64,000 nt of DNA from Acidobacteria bacterium 28-9 (GTDB taxonomy: Bacteria; Acidobacteriota; Blastocatellia; Pyrinomonadales; Pyrinomonadaceae): contig MWYY01000059.1 in the NCBI GenBank assembly GCA_002050355.1, positions 27,756 to 91,755 of the forward strand. Reading direction: 5' to 3'. A model generated the notes under the pieces. It ran no database searches and was not told where the DNA came from. It saw nothing but the letters and a program-made list of their open reading frames with translations. A program made the translations under genes and the position numbers. This document shows positions 1-7,599 of the stretch, one piece after another. Every line of letters starts with the position of its first letter. Position 1 is the stretch's first letter.

Positions 1-419
1 CCCGAATCTATATTTGCAACAACTGTCGCGGTGCTTCCCGTGGTCAAATCCCACGCGAGCGGCGCGGAAATTTTCTGCATTCCGTAAAGCTCGAAAAATT
101 GAGTGTCGTTTGACGTATTCAAAAGATGATAATAAAAATTCGGCTGAACCGCTTCGATTTCAGGCTTTGATTGATAGAATTTAATCGCTTCAGTCAGAGA
201 CATTTTTGCGGGAAGTTTTACTCTCTGCCATTTCAGTTCGGGAAACTCTTCGGCAACTCTTGCGCCGATTTTAGCGTTGACTTCACTAGCCGCTCTCGAC
301 ACTGTACCGCTTTTATATTTGACGAGCAGTTCGCCGCTCGCGTAGCTTTGCGCCGAAACAGTCTGCGCCGCAAAAAGAAAAATTAACGCGATAAAATAAA
401 TAAAACTTTTGCCCGACAT
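1..419 (-). CDS. Subtilisin-like (S8) serine protease, N-terminal part
   Basis: The ORF runs off the window edge, so the ORF track misses it. The minus-strand translation starts MSGKSFIYFIALIFLFAAQT, a signal peptide ending in SAQS. A prodomain-like stretch (GELLVKYKSGT, then IEAVQPNFYY) resembles the I9/fervidolysin-type propeptide. The visible sequence ends at ATVVANIDSG, the conserved Asp region of the S8 catalytic triad. The His and Ser regions lie outside the window. The ATG at 419 is preceded by GAGAGG at 8-nt spacing, which supports this start. It is probably a secreted protease. The family is a confident call from the DSG motif and propeptide; the substrate is unknown. Confidence 0.8.
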   Translation of the reverse strand, partial: MSGKSFIYFIALIFLFAAQTVSAQSYASGELLVKYKSGTVSRAASEVNAKIGARVAEEFPELKWQRVKLPAKMSLTEAIKFYQSKPEIEAVQPNFYYHLLNTSNDTQFFELYGMQKISAPLAWDLTTGSTATVVANIDS

Positions 420-620
420 AGATAAGACCTCTCGGAAACAGTTGGAGTAAAATTTGCGCCGCTTTAGCCGAAGCGCGAAACACAGCGATAAACAAAACTC
501 AGAAACAACTCAAATTTAATTTGTTAAACGGGAGTTTTGGTTAAACAATACTTTCTGATTATAAAATAAACGGGAAAAAATAAACAACTTTTAAACGTAA
601 GACTTGTGAGTAAAAGATTC

Positions 621-698
621 TGGGGCGGCTAGTGGGGCTCGAACCCACGACCTCTTGAACCACAATCAAGCGTTCTAACCAACTGAACTATAGCCGCC
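621..698 (-). tRNA. tRNA-His (GTG anticodon)
   Basis: The reverse complement folds as a cloverleaf with anticodon loop TTGTGGT, giving anticodon GTG. The extra 5' G (G-1) facing C73, typical of bacterial tRNA-His, is encoded, and the 3' CCA is encoded. A 14-bp palindrome (aactttcgaaagtt, 721-734) lies just upstream in a plausible promoter position. Confidence 0.95.
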
Positions 699-869
699 AT
701 AAAAGTTCTTAAAATAAAAAAACTTTCGAAAGTTCTCAATTATTACAGAAAAGCAAAGATTTATTCAAGCTGCGCACGGTTGGATGCAATAATTTTATGA
801 ATCGGACAAAATATTTTTGCCTGTATTTATAAATATTTTTGTTGAGTTTTGGTCACGCATTTTTCAAAT

Positions 870-1487
870 TTACAGGCGAAAATAATTGTAACCGACGCGC
901 ATACCGTGAAGCGCGGCACGCGGCATTGTCAGAACCAAAACGACCGACATTAAGGCATGCGAGATGGCTAATGCGAAAAGATTCGGAACGCGCTGATAAA
1001 CGAATGCCCACATCAAACCGCCGCAAAACGTTGCAATCGTCAGCCAGAAATTCGGCAGGTGCAGCAGTGCAAAAATCATAGCCGCTACAAAAACACTCAA
1101 ATATCCTTTACCGTAAATCTCCTGCGCTCGGCGATTAAAAAACGCCTGCAGCGCGTGTTGCTGAATCAACCCCCAAACGAAGAGCCAGATGTATTTTCTA
1201 AAAAAAGCCGAGCCGAATAAATCATTGTACCGCAAACTTCCGAGCGTCCAGCCCAAAATTGTCAGCGTAATAAAAAACGCCAGCATCGGCAGAGCGAGCA
1301 GGCGAAAACATTCCAGAAAATTATCGAACCGATAACCGATTTCTCTTAACGATTCATTTTTTCGGCGCTGCGAAAAATAAATAACCGCGACTGCAACAAA
1401 AATCGGCAGCGCAAAAATAAAAGGATTTTTTGTAAAGGGAAGTATCAACCATTCAACCGCCAGCGCGCACAGCAAAACGATTGACAT
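870..1487 (-). CDS. CPBP/CAAX-protease-like membrane protein with altered active-site motif
   Basis: This hydrophobic protein has several predicted membrane helices and the later CPBP (Abi) signatures: LLHLPNFWL and AISHALMS supply the two conserved histidine regions. The first signature is normally EExxxR; here the equivalent stretch reads GLIQQHALQAFFNRR, with Gln-Gln in place of the catalytic Glu-Glu. The protein may therefore be a non-proteolytic relative. The ORF track extends to 1631, but that start lies inside the tRNA-Arg 3' exon and cannot be right. I place the start at the internal ATG (1487), just before the first hydrophobic segment. A TTG at 1532 is an alternative. The start is uncertain; the family is moderately sure. 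Confidence 0.6.
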   Translation of the reverse strand: MSIVLLCALAVEWLILPFTKNPFIFALPIFVAVAVIYFSQRRKNESLREIGYRFDNFLECFRLLALPMLAFFITLTILGWTLGSLRYNDLFGSAFFRKYIWLFVWGLIQQHALQAFFNRRAQEIYGKGYLSVFVAAMIFALLHLPNFWLTIATFCGGLMWAFVYQRVPNLFALAISHALMSVVLVLTMPRAALHGMRVGYNYFRL

Positions 1488-1638
1488 TTCCGCAAGCGGA
1501 CTTGTAGGAATGAGATTTTTTATTTTATTCAACGGCGAAAGGAAAGTTTGAAATTTCTCGTAATTTTGAAAAACAACAATCGCAAACCCAAAATTGAAAT
1601 GCCCCCGGCACGACTCGAACGTGCGACCCACAGCTTAG

Positions 1639-2291
1639 CTTACCTCACTTGGTTTCCCAAGCCACATTTTCCGAAGAAAATATGTTGAAAGTCTGGACTA
1701 TATCTTAGACATTTCAGTCTGAGTGCGTATAGTCTCTACGGCGCCTCGGTGTAATCATCTGCAAAATTTATACCTTTTGCCTGATTGTTTTTAGGTGTTG
1801 CGATGCGAATCGTAAAACACTTGCCGACCGTTTCCGGCTTAAAGTAATAACACTTGTCGGTGTCAGGACAATAAACGCAAAAAACGTCAATCTGTGATTT
1901 ATCAATTTGCTTGCCGTGCGAACCGTTAATGTCAGCCCACCAACTTTTCATCGGTATTTGAACTGAACCATTTACGGCTCGGCGATATTTGACTTGAATT
2001 CTTATAAAACGATTGTCTTTATAAGCCGCCAAATCAAACGGCGCGTGTTCGGTTGCTGGAAACAAAACTACGAATCCTTTTTCAACCAAATCACAGTAAG
2101 CCTTCGCAACTCCCAAATCGCCTTTGTTTTTCGTGTGATGATTTATCATTTCGACTTATTTCAAAGGCTTTCACTAAGTTGCCTCGGTGTTGTCATAGGA
2201 ATTTTATAAAAAATTCCCTTAGATATTCACCGATATAGCACTCTCCACTGTGCGAGTTACTAATTCCCCGCACAGGCTCCTTTTTAGTTTG
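1639..2291 (-). mobile_element. Group I intron (653 nt) inside tRNA-Arg
   Basis: Several group I landmarks are visible on the minus strand. A P2-like hairpin, CTGTGCG/CGCACAG, lies near the 5' end. The P and Q strands form P4 through CGGTG/CACCG. The R element AGAGACTATACGC (1737-1725) and S element AAGATATAGTCC (1706-1695) pair as P7 via GACTATA/TATAGTC. Downstream are a P9 hairpin with a TTCG loop (1662-1686) and a CTTGG-GAAA-CCAAG hairpin with a GNRA tetraloop (1648-1661). The last base is G. P1 can form between exon CCTT and intron AAGG. The ORF occupies the loop between Q and R (P6 region), and its stop codon overlaps R. The subgroup is not assigned. Confidence 0.88.
1736..2149 (-). CDS. 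Intron-encoded PD-(D/E)XK homing endonuclease (I-Ssp6803I-like)
   Basis: A 137-aa protein encoded within the group I intron. The N-terminus (KNKGDLGVAKAYCDLVEKGF) has the helix with Lys-Gly typical of the family. The catalytic core reads PFDLAAYKDNRFIRIQVKYR, a PD...QxK arrangement in which Gln replaces the usual Asp/Glu, as reported for the cyanobacterial tRNA-intron enzyme I-Ssp6803I. Its expected role is to cut an intronless tRNA-Arg gene in the anticodon region and so drive intron homing. The ribosome binding site is weak. The TAG stop overlaps the P7 R strand, so ORF and ribozyme are tightly interlocked. The family call rests on motif pattern and location. Confidence 0.82.
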   Translation of the reverse strand: MINHHTKNKGDLGVAKAYCDLVEKGFVVLFPATEHAPFDLAAYKDNRFIRIQVKYRRAVNGSVQIPMKSWWADINGSHGKQIDKSQIDVFCVYCPDTDKCYYFKPETVGKCFTIRIATPKNNQAKGINFADDYTEAP

Positions 2292-2370
2292 AAGGCTGTT
2301 GCTCTATCCAACTGAGCTACGGGAGCATAAAAAGAACGAATTGCAATCTTAACGACTGTGCAATTTTAAG

Positions 2371-2499
2371 TCAAATTAGACGGAAAATTAAGATAACAAT
2401 GTAAAATACTAAACCGGACAGCAACGGAAAAAGCCCGAATAATAAAATCCAAACCGTTTCTCGTTTGAATGTAAATTTAAGTAGTTTTAGATTTTGCAT
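2371..2499 (-). CDS. Tiny membrane protein overlapping the end of cmk (42 aa)
   Basis: This ORF is too short for the track. The ATG at 2499 lies inside the last codons of cmk in another frame, and the ORF ends at TGA 2371-2373. The product begins MQNLKLLKFTFKRETVW, a short basic N-terminus, followed by one long hydrophobic stretch (ILLFGLFPLLSGLVFYIVIL). The overlap with cmk would allow translational coupling. No family is recognised. The clean membrane-helix composition right after a basic start argues for a real peptide, but there is no strong Shine-Dalgarno sequence. Confidence 0.45.
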   Translation of the reverse strand: MQNLKLLKFTFKRETVWILLFGLFPLLSGLVFYIVILIFRLI

Positions 2500-3163
2500 T
2501 TTGACTTTCACGCACGACGCTCATCATTTGTTCAAAAACTTCCCGCAAATCAAGCTCGCTCGTGTCAATCACAACTGCGTCCTCGCTTATCGTCAGAGGC
2601 GAGTCTGCGCGCGAAACGTCGCGTTTGTCGCGTAAGTTTATTTCCGCAAGCGTTTCTTTATAAGTTGTGATATGTGCTTTATTCAAATCTTCTTCGTAAC
2701 GCCGACGCGCTCTGGCTTCGGGTTTCGCGGTTAGAAAAAATTTCGCGTCCGCATTAGGAAAAATAATTGTTCCAATATCGCGCCCGTCCAAAACGCAGCC
2801 TTTTTCAGAATTTTCTCCAAGCGTTCTTTGATGTTCGACAAGAATTTTTCGCACCTGTGAAATTGTCGAAACAATCGAAGCCGCTTGTCCGACCGCATTC
2901 GTGCGGATTTCGGCGGAAACGTCGCGCTCGTCTAAAAACACTTTTTGATTTTCCGGCTCGCCGACAAGTTCAATATTTGTATCAGCAGCAATTTCCGAAA
3001 CTTTTTCATTATCGTCAAAATTTATTCCTTTTTCCAAAACAGCCAACCCGACAGCACGATACATTGCGCCCGTGTCGAGATAAAGCAAGCCCAATTCTTT
3101 GGCTAACATTTTGCCAAGCGTGGATTTACCCGCGCCTGAAGGTCCGTCAATAGCGATTATCAT
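2477..3163 (-). CDS. cmk: Cytidylate kinase
   Basis: Cmk phosphorylates CMP and dCMP to the diphosphates with ATP in the cytoplasm. The 228-aa product has the P-loop GPSGAGKST near residue 7, the LDTGAMYRAVG substrate segment, and the DGRDIGTIIFPNA and RRYEEDL regions typical of bacterial CMP kinases. Length and start match the family. The gene lies downstream of the threonine aldolase gene on the same strand, with about 30 bp between them holding a GGTAGTC heptad repeat. A 42-aa membrane ORF overlaps its 3' end. Confidence 0.95.
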   Translation of the reverse strand: MIIAIDGPSGAGKSTLGKMLAKELGLLYLDTGAMYRAVGLAVLEKGINFDDNEKVSEIAADTNIELVGEPENQKVFLDERDVSAEIRTNAVGQAASIVSTISQVRKILVEHQRTLGENSEKGCVLDGRDIGTIIFPNADAKFFLTAKPEARARRRYEEDLNKAHITTYKETLAEINLRDKRDVSRADSPLTISEDAVVIDTSELDLREVFEQMMSVVRESQNAKSKTT

Positions 3164-3164
3164 T

Positions 3165-3186
3165 GGTAGTCGGTAGTCAGTAGATT
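3165..3186. repeat. GGTAGTC heptad repeat
   Basis: Two tandem GGTAGTC units and a partial third lie in the short gap between cmk and the threonine aldolase gene. The unit resembles heptanucleotide short tandem repeats known from cyanobacteria. No mirrored arm is seen here, unlike the other heptad loci in this window. Confidence 0.5.
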
Positions 3187-3194
3187 TTTTGACT

Positions 3195-4232
3195 CTAAAA
3201 TTGCTGAATTATTTTCTTTAAAGCTCGCAAAGTTGTTTCAACATCTTTACGCGAAACGTCGTAATGCGTAACCATCCGAATCGAATTTCCGAACGGCGAA
3301 GCTAGAATTCCGTGCTCTTTTAATTTTGCACAAATTTCACTGGACGAAAGATTCGCGTCTGAAATGTTGAAAATCACAATGTTCGTAGCAACCCGTTCCG
3401 CGTCAATCAAAACGCCTTTCAAATTTGCCACACCTTCGGCTAACATTCGGGCGTTTTCGTGGTCAACGTTCAAAATTTTCGGCGTTTCTTCCAAAGCAAT
3501 CAAACCAGCCGCCGCTAAAACTCCGACTTGCCGCATTCCGCCGCCCAGGCGTTTGCGCCAGACGCGCGCTTCTTCGATAAAATCTCGTTTGCCCAAAAGC
3601 ATAGAACCGACCGGCGCACCCAAACCTTTCGACAAACAAAACTGAACCGAATCGCAGTTTTTGGAAAGCTCTGCAACCGATTCATTCAAAGCAGTTGAAG
3701 CGTTAAAAATTCTTGCGCCGTCCAGATGAACGGGCAAATCAAGCGCGTGCGCCCTGTCGCAAATTTCCGCGCATTGCTCGGCAGTCATTACAGTTCCGCC
3801 CGCGAGATTGTGTGAATTTTCCAAACAAATCAAACCGGTCGGGCAAGCGTAATACGGTTGGTTGATGTGTAAAGCGGATTCGATTTCCGCCCAAGTTAAA
3901 ATGCCGCTTCCCGAAGCGCTTTTCACCGGACGAATCAAAACGCCCGCGACTACCGAAGGCGTTCCCATTTCGTAATTGAAAATATGTCCGCGTTCTTCGA
4001 TAATAATTTCATCGCCCGGCTTGGTGTGCAGCTTGACAGCGATTTGATTCCCCATCGAGCCGGTCGGGACAAACAGCGCGGCTTCTTTTCCAAAAATATC
4101 GGCAGCTTTTTGCTGCAATAAATTTACCGTCGGGTCTTCCGCGTAAACGTCGTCGCCGACTTCGGCTTTCGCCATCGCTCGCCGCATTTCGGCGGTTGGC
4201 TTTGTAACTGTGTCGCTTCGTAAATCAATCAT
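3195..4232 (-). CDS. ltaE: Low-specificity L-threonine aldolase
   Basis: This PLP enzyme cleaves L-threonine or L-allo-threonine to glycine and acetaldehyde. The protein begins [20 protein letters not shown], a hallmark of the family, and carries [11 protein letters not shown], the [10 protein letters not shown] region, [10 protein letters not shown], and the PLP-lysine segment [13 protein letters not shown]. The ORF track start at 4319 adds 29 residues that do not belong to the family. The ATG at 4232 is preferred because it gives the canonical N-terminus and overlaps the upstream small membrane gene by ATGA. Confidence 0.93.
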   Translation of the reverse strand: MIDLRSDTVTKPTAEMRRAMAKAEVGDDVYAEDPTVNLLQQKAADIFGKEAALFVPTGSMGNQIAVKLHTKPGDEIIIEERGHIFNYEMGTPSVVAGVLIRPVKSASGSGILTWAEIESALHINQPYYACPTGLICLENSHNLAGGTVMTAEQCAEICDRAHALDLPVHLDGARIFNASTALNESVAELSKNCDSVQFCLSKGLGAPVGSMLLGKRDFIEEARVWRKRLGGGMRQVGVLAAAGLIALEETPKILNVDHENARMLAEGVANLKGVLIDAERVATNIVIFNISDANLSSSEICAKLKEHGILASPFGNSIRMVTHYDVSRKDVETTLRALKKIIQQF

Positions 4233-4405
4233 TTTGATTTTGGTTTTTTTAGAATCTTTGCGGTTAAATAAATAAGCGCGAAAATCAAAGCAATCAGAAA
4301 AACCATAACTACCGCCCAACCTAAGGGAGTCAAACTTCTCTTAATTTCGTAAAGACCGAAAGAAACATTGCCTTCACTGAATAACATTAAGCCGAGAATT
4401 GTCAC
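4229..4405 (-). CDS. Small membrane protein upstream of threonine aldolase (58 aa)
   Basis: The start is a GTG at 4405 with a strong GAAAGGAG 7 nt upstream, giving about 58 aa; the track start at 4444 lacks such a site. The sequence has a short hydrophobic N-terminus, then a strongly hydrophobic helix ([20 protein letters not shown]) and a basic tail KILKKPKSK. The stop overlaps the aldolase start (ATGA), so the two genes are probably translationally coupled. The family is unknown. Confidence 0.65.
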   Translation of the reverse strand: MTILGLMLFSEGNVSFGLYEIKRSLTPLGWAVVMVFLIALIFALIYLTAKILKKPKSK

Positions 4406-4759
4406 CGTAAAACTCCTTTCGATTGTTAGAACGTAAAAACTCATTTGGCTTTTTATGCCTTTTACCGGTTGCCTATATTCGACGTTGCTTTTACGATTAC
4501 TTCGACTTCACCCAGCGTTTTTCGCGCTTTCAATCGCAACCTTCAAAACTCGATCGTTGTGTAATTCTTCGCGCAGACTGCCTGCGAAATTAAAATTTTC
4601 AGCTTCTTTGACATAATAACAATATCTAAAATCTAAAATTGTTTAGATTTTGCCACGAATCGTGATGAAAGAGAAAGTCCCTTTGGCAGTTGTCTTTGCC
4701 GTTTGCACGCGATTATAATCGGCGGAGTATTTATAAAATATAAAGCCGAAGGAGAAACG

Positions 4760-7057
4760 ATGTCGAAAATCAAAATCGCTTTGATGTTTGTCTTAATTTT
4801 TGTCTGCCAGATTTGCGTAACACACGCGCAGCAAGGCGCGCCCGGCGAGCGGCGCGGAAAAGGCACAATCGTTTTGCGAGCCGCGCAGCTTATTGACGGA
4901 ACGGGCGCAGAGCCGATAAAAAACGGAGCGGTCGTCATAACAGACGATAAAATCGTCGCCGTCGGAAGACGTGAAAGCGTCCGAATTCCCGGCGGCGCAA
5001 GAGTTATTGACCTCGGCGATGCGACTCTGCTGCCTGGTTTTATTGACGCGCACACGCATATCATCGGGCGCGTTCTCGGCGACCCGGAAGGGCAAAATTC
5101 GATTGCGCGTGATTATGAATCATTCGGCGCAATTTTAGGTGTTGGCAATGCGGAGAAAACTCTCCTCAGCGGTTTTACCTCGATTCGAAACGTCGGCGCG
5201 TCGGATTTTCAGGATTTGGCGTTGCGAAAGGCGATAAACGAAGGCTGGATTACCGGACCGCGAATTTTAACTGCGGCGCATTCGCTGGGAATTACGGGCG
5301 GACATTGCGATGAAAACGGTTTTAGACCCGGACTTTTTGACGGCGATTATAAAACAGGAATTGCCAACGGCGTGGAAGAAGTGCGCGCCGCCGTGCGGTA
5401 CCAGGTAAAATACGGCGCGGATTTGATAAAAATCTGCGCGACCGGCGGCGTTCTCTCCGAAGGCGACGCGGTCGGCACGACGCAATACACTTTTGAAGAA
5501 GTAAAGGCAATCGTTGACGAAGCGGCGAAACTCGACGAACGCAAAGTCGCCGCGCACGCGCACGGCGCGGAAGGCATAAAAATCGCAACACGCGCCGGCG
5601 TCGCCTCAATCGAACATGGTTCTTTTCTCGACGAAGAAGGCGCGCGTCTGATGGCGGAAAAAGGAACTGTTCTCGTGCCGACTTTGATGGCTGGCGAAAC
5701 AGTCGAACGTCTTGCAAAAAGCGGCGTGCTGAAAGGTCTGCGCGCGGAAAAGGCGCTTGCTGCCGCTGGTGCGATGCGTAAAGGAATCAGATTTGCCGTC
5801 GCCAACCGCGTTACAATTGCGCTCGGCACGGATGCAGGTGTAATTCCGCACGGCACGAACGGACACGAATTTACGCTGATGGTCGAATGGGGCGGAATGC
5901 GCCCGCTCGATGCAATCGTCGCCGGTACAATGAATGCGGCGAGAATTCCCGGCGGCGCAAGAGTTATTGACCTCGGCGATGCGACTCTGCTGCCTGGTTT
6001 TATTGACGCGCACACGCATATCATCGGGCGCGTTCTCGGCGACCCGGAAGGGCAAAATTCGATTGCGCGTGATTATGAATCATTCGGCGCAATTTTAGGT
6101 GTTGGCAATGCGGAGAAAACTCTCCTCAGCGGTTTTACCTCGATTCGAAACGTCGGCGCGTCGGATTTTCAGGATTTGGCGTTGCGAAAGGCGATAAACG
6201 AAGGCTGGATTACCGGACCGCGAATTTTAACTGCGGCGCATTCGCTGGGAATTACGGGCGGACATTGCGATGAAAACGGTTTTAGACCCGGACTTTTTGA
6301 CGGCGATTATAAAACAGGAATTGCCAACGGCGTGGAAGAAGTGCGCGCCGCCGTGCGGTACCAGGTAAAATACGGCGCGGATTTGATAAAAATCTGCGCG
6401 ACCGGCGGCGTTCTCTCCGAAGGCGACGCGGTCGGCACGACGCAATACACTTTTGAAGAAGTAAAGGCAATCGTTGACGAAGCGGCGAAACTCGACGAAC
6501 GCAAAGTCGCCGCGCACGCGCACGGCGCGGAAGGCATAAAAATCGCAACACGCGCCGGCGTCGCCTCAATCGAACATGGTTCTTTTCTCGACGAAGAAGG
6601 CGCGCGTCTGATGGCGGAAAAAGGAACTGTTCTCGTGCCGACTTTAATGGCTGGCGAAACAGTCGAACGTCTTGCAAAAAGCGGCGTGCTGAAAGGTCTG
6701 CGCGCGGAAAAGGCGCTTGCTGCCGCTGGTGCGATGCGTAAAGGAATCAGATTTGCCGTCGCCAACCGCGTTACAATTGCGCTCGGCACGGATGCAGGTG
6801 TAATTCCGCACGGCACGAACGGACACGAATTTACGCTGATGGTCGAATGGGGCGGAATGCGCCCGCTCGATGCAATCGTCGCCGGTACAATGAATGCGGC
6901 GAAACTGCTCGGAACGGACAAAAACGTCGGTTCGCTCGCTGTTGGGAAATATGCCGACATCGTTGCCGTTCCAAATGACCCGCTAAAAGATATTCGCCGA
7001 ATGGAACGCACTGTTTTCGTGATGAAAAACGGCGTGGTTTATAAAGAAACCAGATAA
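4760..7057 (+). CDS. Secreted metal-dependent amidohydrolase with internal duplication
   Basis: Imidazolonepropionase/Xaa-Pro dipeptidase-like amidohydrolase. The ATG at 4760 follows AAGGAG at 5-nt spacing and starts a signal peptide (MSKIKIALMFVLIFVCQ...HAQQ); the track start at 4703 is too early. Metal-site motifs appear twice: DAHTHI, LIKICATGG, HAHGAEGIKIA, SIEHGSF and GTDAGVIPHG. The reason is a 960-bp in-frame tandem duplication (320 codons), spanning roughly residues 75-394 and 395-714. The protein is therefore 765 aa against about 445 aa for an undoubled version. The copies differ at one silent base (G at 5686, A at 6646). Whether the doubled protein folds, or the duplication is an assembly artefact, cannot be told here. 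The substrate is unknown, probably peptides or N-acyl compounds in the periplasm. Confidence 0.85.
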   Translation: MSKIKIALMFVLIFVCQICVTHAQQGAPGERRGKGTIVLRAAQLIDGTGAEPIKNGAVVITDDKIVAVGRRESVRIPGGARVIDLGDATLLPGFIDAHTHIIGRVLGDPEGQNSIARDYESFGAILGVGNAEKTLLSGFTSIRNVGASDFQDLALRKAINEGWITGPRILTAAHSLGITGGHCDENGFRPGLFDGDYKTGIANGVEEVRAAVRYQVKYGADLIKICATGGVLSEGDAVGTTQYTFEEVKAIVDEAAKLDERKVAAHAHGAEGIKIATRAGVASIEHGSFLDEEGARLMAEKGTVLVPTLMAGETVERLAKSGVLKGLRAEKALAAAGAMRKGIRFAVANRVTIALGTDAGVIPHGTNGHEFTLMVEWGGMRPLDAIVAGTMNAARIPGGARVIDLGDATLLPGFIDAHTHIIGRVLGDPEGQNSIARDYESFGAILGVGNAEKTLLSGFTSIRNVGASDFQDLALRKAINEGWITGPRILTAAHSLGITGGHCDENGFRPGLFDGDYKTGIANGVEEVRAAVRYQVKYGADLIKICATGGVLSEGDAVGTTQYTFEEVKAIVDEAAKLDERKVAAHAHGAEGIKIATRAGVASIEHGSFLDEEGARLMAEKGTVLVPTLMAGETVERLAKSGVLKGLRAEKALAAAGAMRKGIRFAVANRVTIALGTDAGVIPHGTNGHEFTLMVEWGGMRPLDAIVAGTMNAAKLLGTDKNVGSLAVGKYADIVAVPNDPLKDIRRMERTVFVMKNGVVYKETR
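4983..5942 (+). repeat. 960-bp tandem duplication, copy 1
   Basis: This block is repeated immediately downstream at an offset of exactly 960 bp, with a single difference (G5686 vs A6646). It lies wholly inside the amidohydrolase gene and keeps the reading frame. Confidence 0.97.
5943..6902 (+). repeat. 960-bp tandem duplication, copy 2
   Basis: Second copy of the block at 4983-5942. The unit boundary shows only about 2 bp of shared sequence (GA), so slippage between long pre-existing repeats is not evident. Confidence 0.97.
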
Positions 7058-7064
7058 TTTTTAA

Positions 7065-7571
7065 ATGATCAGGCATTTCCAAAATCTTCGTCCGAAAATT
7101 CACGAAAGCGTTTTTGTGGCTGAAAACGCGACGGTTATCGGCGATGTGGAAATCGACGAAAATTCCAGCGTTTGGTTCGGCTCGGTTTTGCGCGGCGATG
7201 TCAATTTTATCCACATCGGAAAACGCACGAACATTCAGGACGGAAGCATTATTCACGTTTCGAGCAAAACGCATCCGACGATTATCGAAGACGAAGTAAC
7301 GCTCGGTCATCGCGTAACGCTGCACGGTTGCCATATTGAAACGGGTTGTTTAATCGGCATCGGTGCGATTGTTCTGGATGGCGTTCGCGTCGGGAGAAAC
7401 TCGCTCGTCGCTGCCGGTTCGCTTCTGACGCCCGGCACGGAAATTCCGCCGCGCTCGCTCGTGATGGGAACTCCGGCGCGAGTTAAACGCCAATTAACAA
7501 ACGAGGAGATTTACAATCTGGCTCGCTTTTGGCAGAATTACACAGAGCTTTCTAAAATTTATAAGCAATAA
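7065..7571 (+). CDS. Gamma carbonic anhydrase family protein (left-handed beta-helix)
   Basis: The 168-aa protein is built of hexapeptide repeats (for example VIGDVEIDENSSVWFGS, LIGIGAIVLDGVRVG) that form a left-handed beta-helix trimer. Possible zinc ligands are His in SIIHVS and the two His of LGHRVTLHGCHI, the family pattern for gamma-class carbonic anhydrases such as YrdA/CaiE/PaaY. The protein may hydrate CO2 or act on acyl thioesters; activity cannot be decided from sequence. It starts 7 bp after the amidohydrolase stop, so the two form an operon. Confidence 0.88.
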   Translation: MIRHFQNLRPKIHESVFVAENATVIGDVEIDENSSVWFGSVLRGDVNFIHIGKRTNIQDGSIIHVSSKTHPTIIEDEVTLGHRVTLHGCHIETGCLIGIGAIVLDGVRVGRNSLVAAGSLLTPGTEIPPRSLVMGTPARVKRQLTNEEIYNLARFWQNYTELSKIYKQ

Positions 7572-7599
7572 TCAAGGTGATCAGGGAGTAATAATATAA

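Larger units (their letters stand above)
1600..2326 (-). tRNA. tRNA-Arg (TCT anticodon), split by a group I intron
   Basis: The 5' exon is 2326-2292 and the 3' exon 1638-1600 on the minus strand. Joined, they form a full cloverleaf with anticodon stem ACAGC/GCTGT and loop CTTCTAA, giving anticodon TCT (Arg). The acceptor stem is GCTCCCG/CGGGGGC with discriminator A; CCA is not encoded. The intron sits between U34 and C35 of the anticodon, the same relative place as the cyanobacterial tRNA-Leu(UAA) intron. The boundary was chosen so that the 5' exon ends in U and the intron ends in G, as group I chemistry requires. A one-base shift would give the same spliced tRNA but break that rule. Confidence 0.9.

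Noticed and set aside
721-734. Palindrome aactttcgaaagtt upstream of tRNA-His
   Set aside because: A 14-bp palindrome could be an operator, but there is no second copy or adjacent regulator to support a function.
839-1081. 80-aa plus-strand ORF
   Set aside because: Shadow of the CPBP gene on the opposite strand.
5347-7011. Long antisense ORFs (131-234 aa) inside the amidohydrolase gene
   Set aside because: They are Ser/Ala/Arg-rich shadows created by the codon pattern of the sense gene and repeat with the 960-bp duplication.
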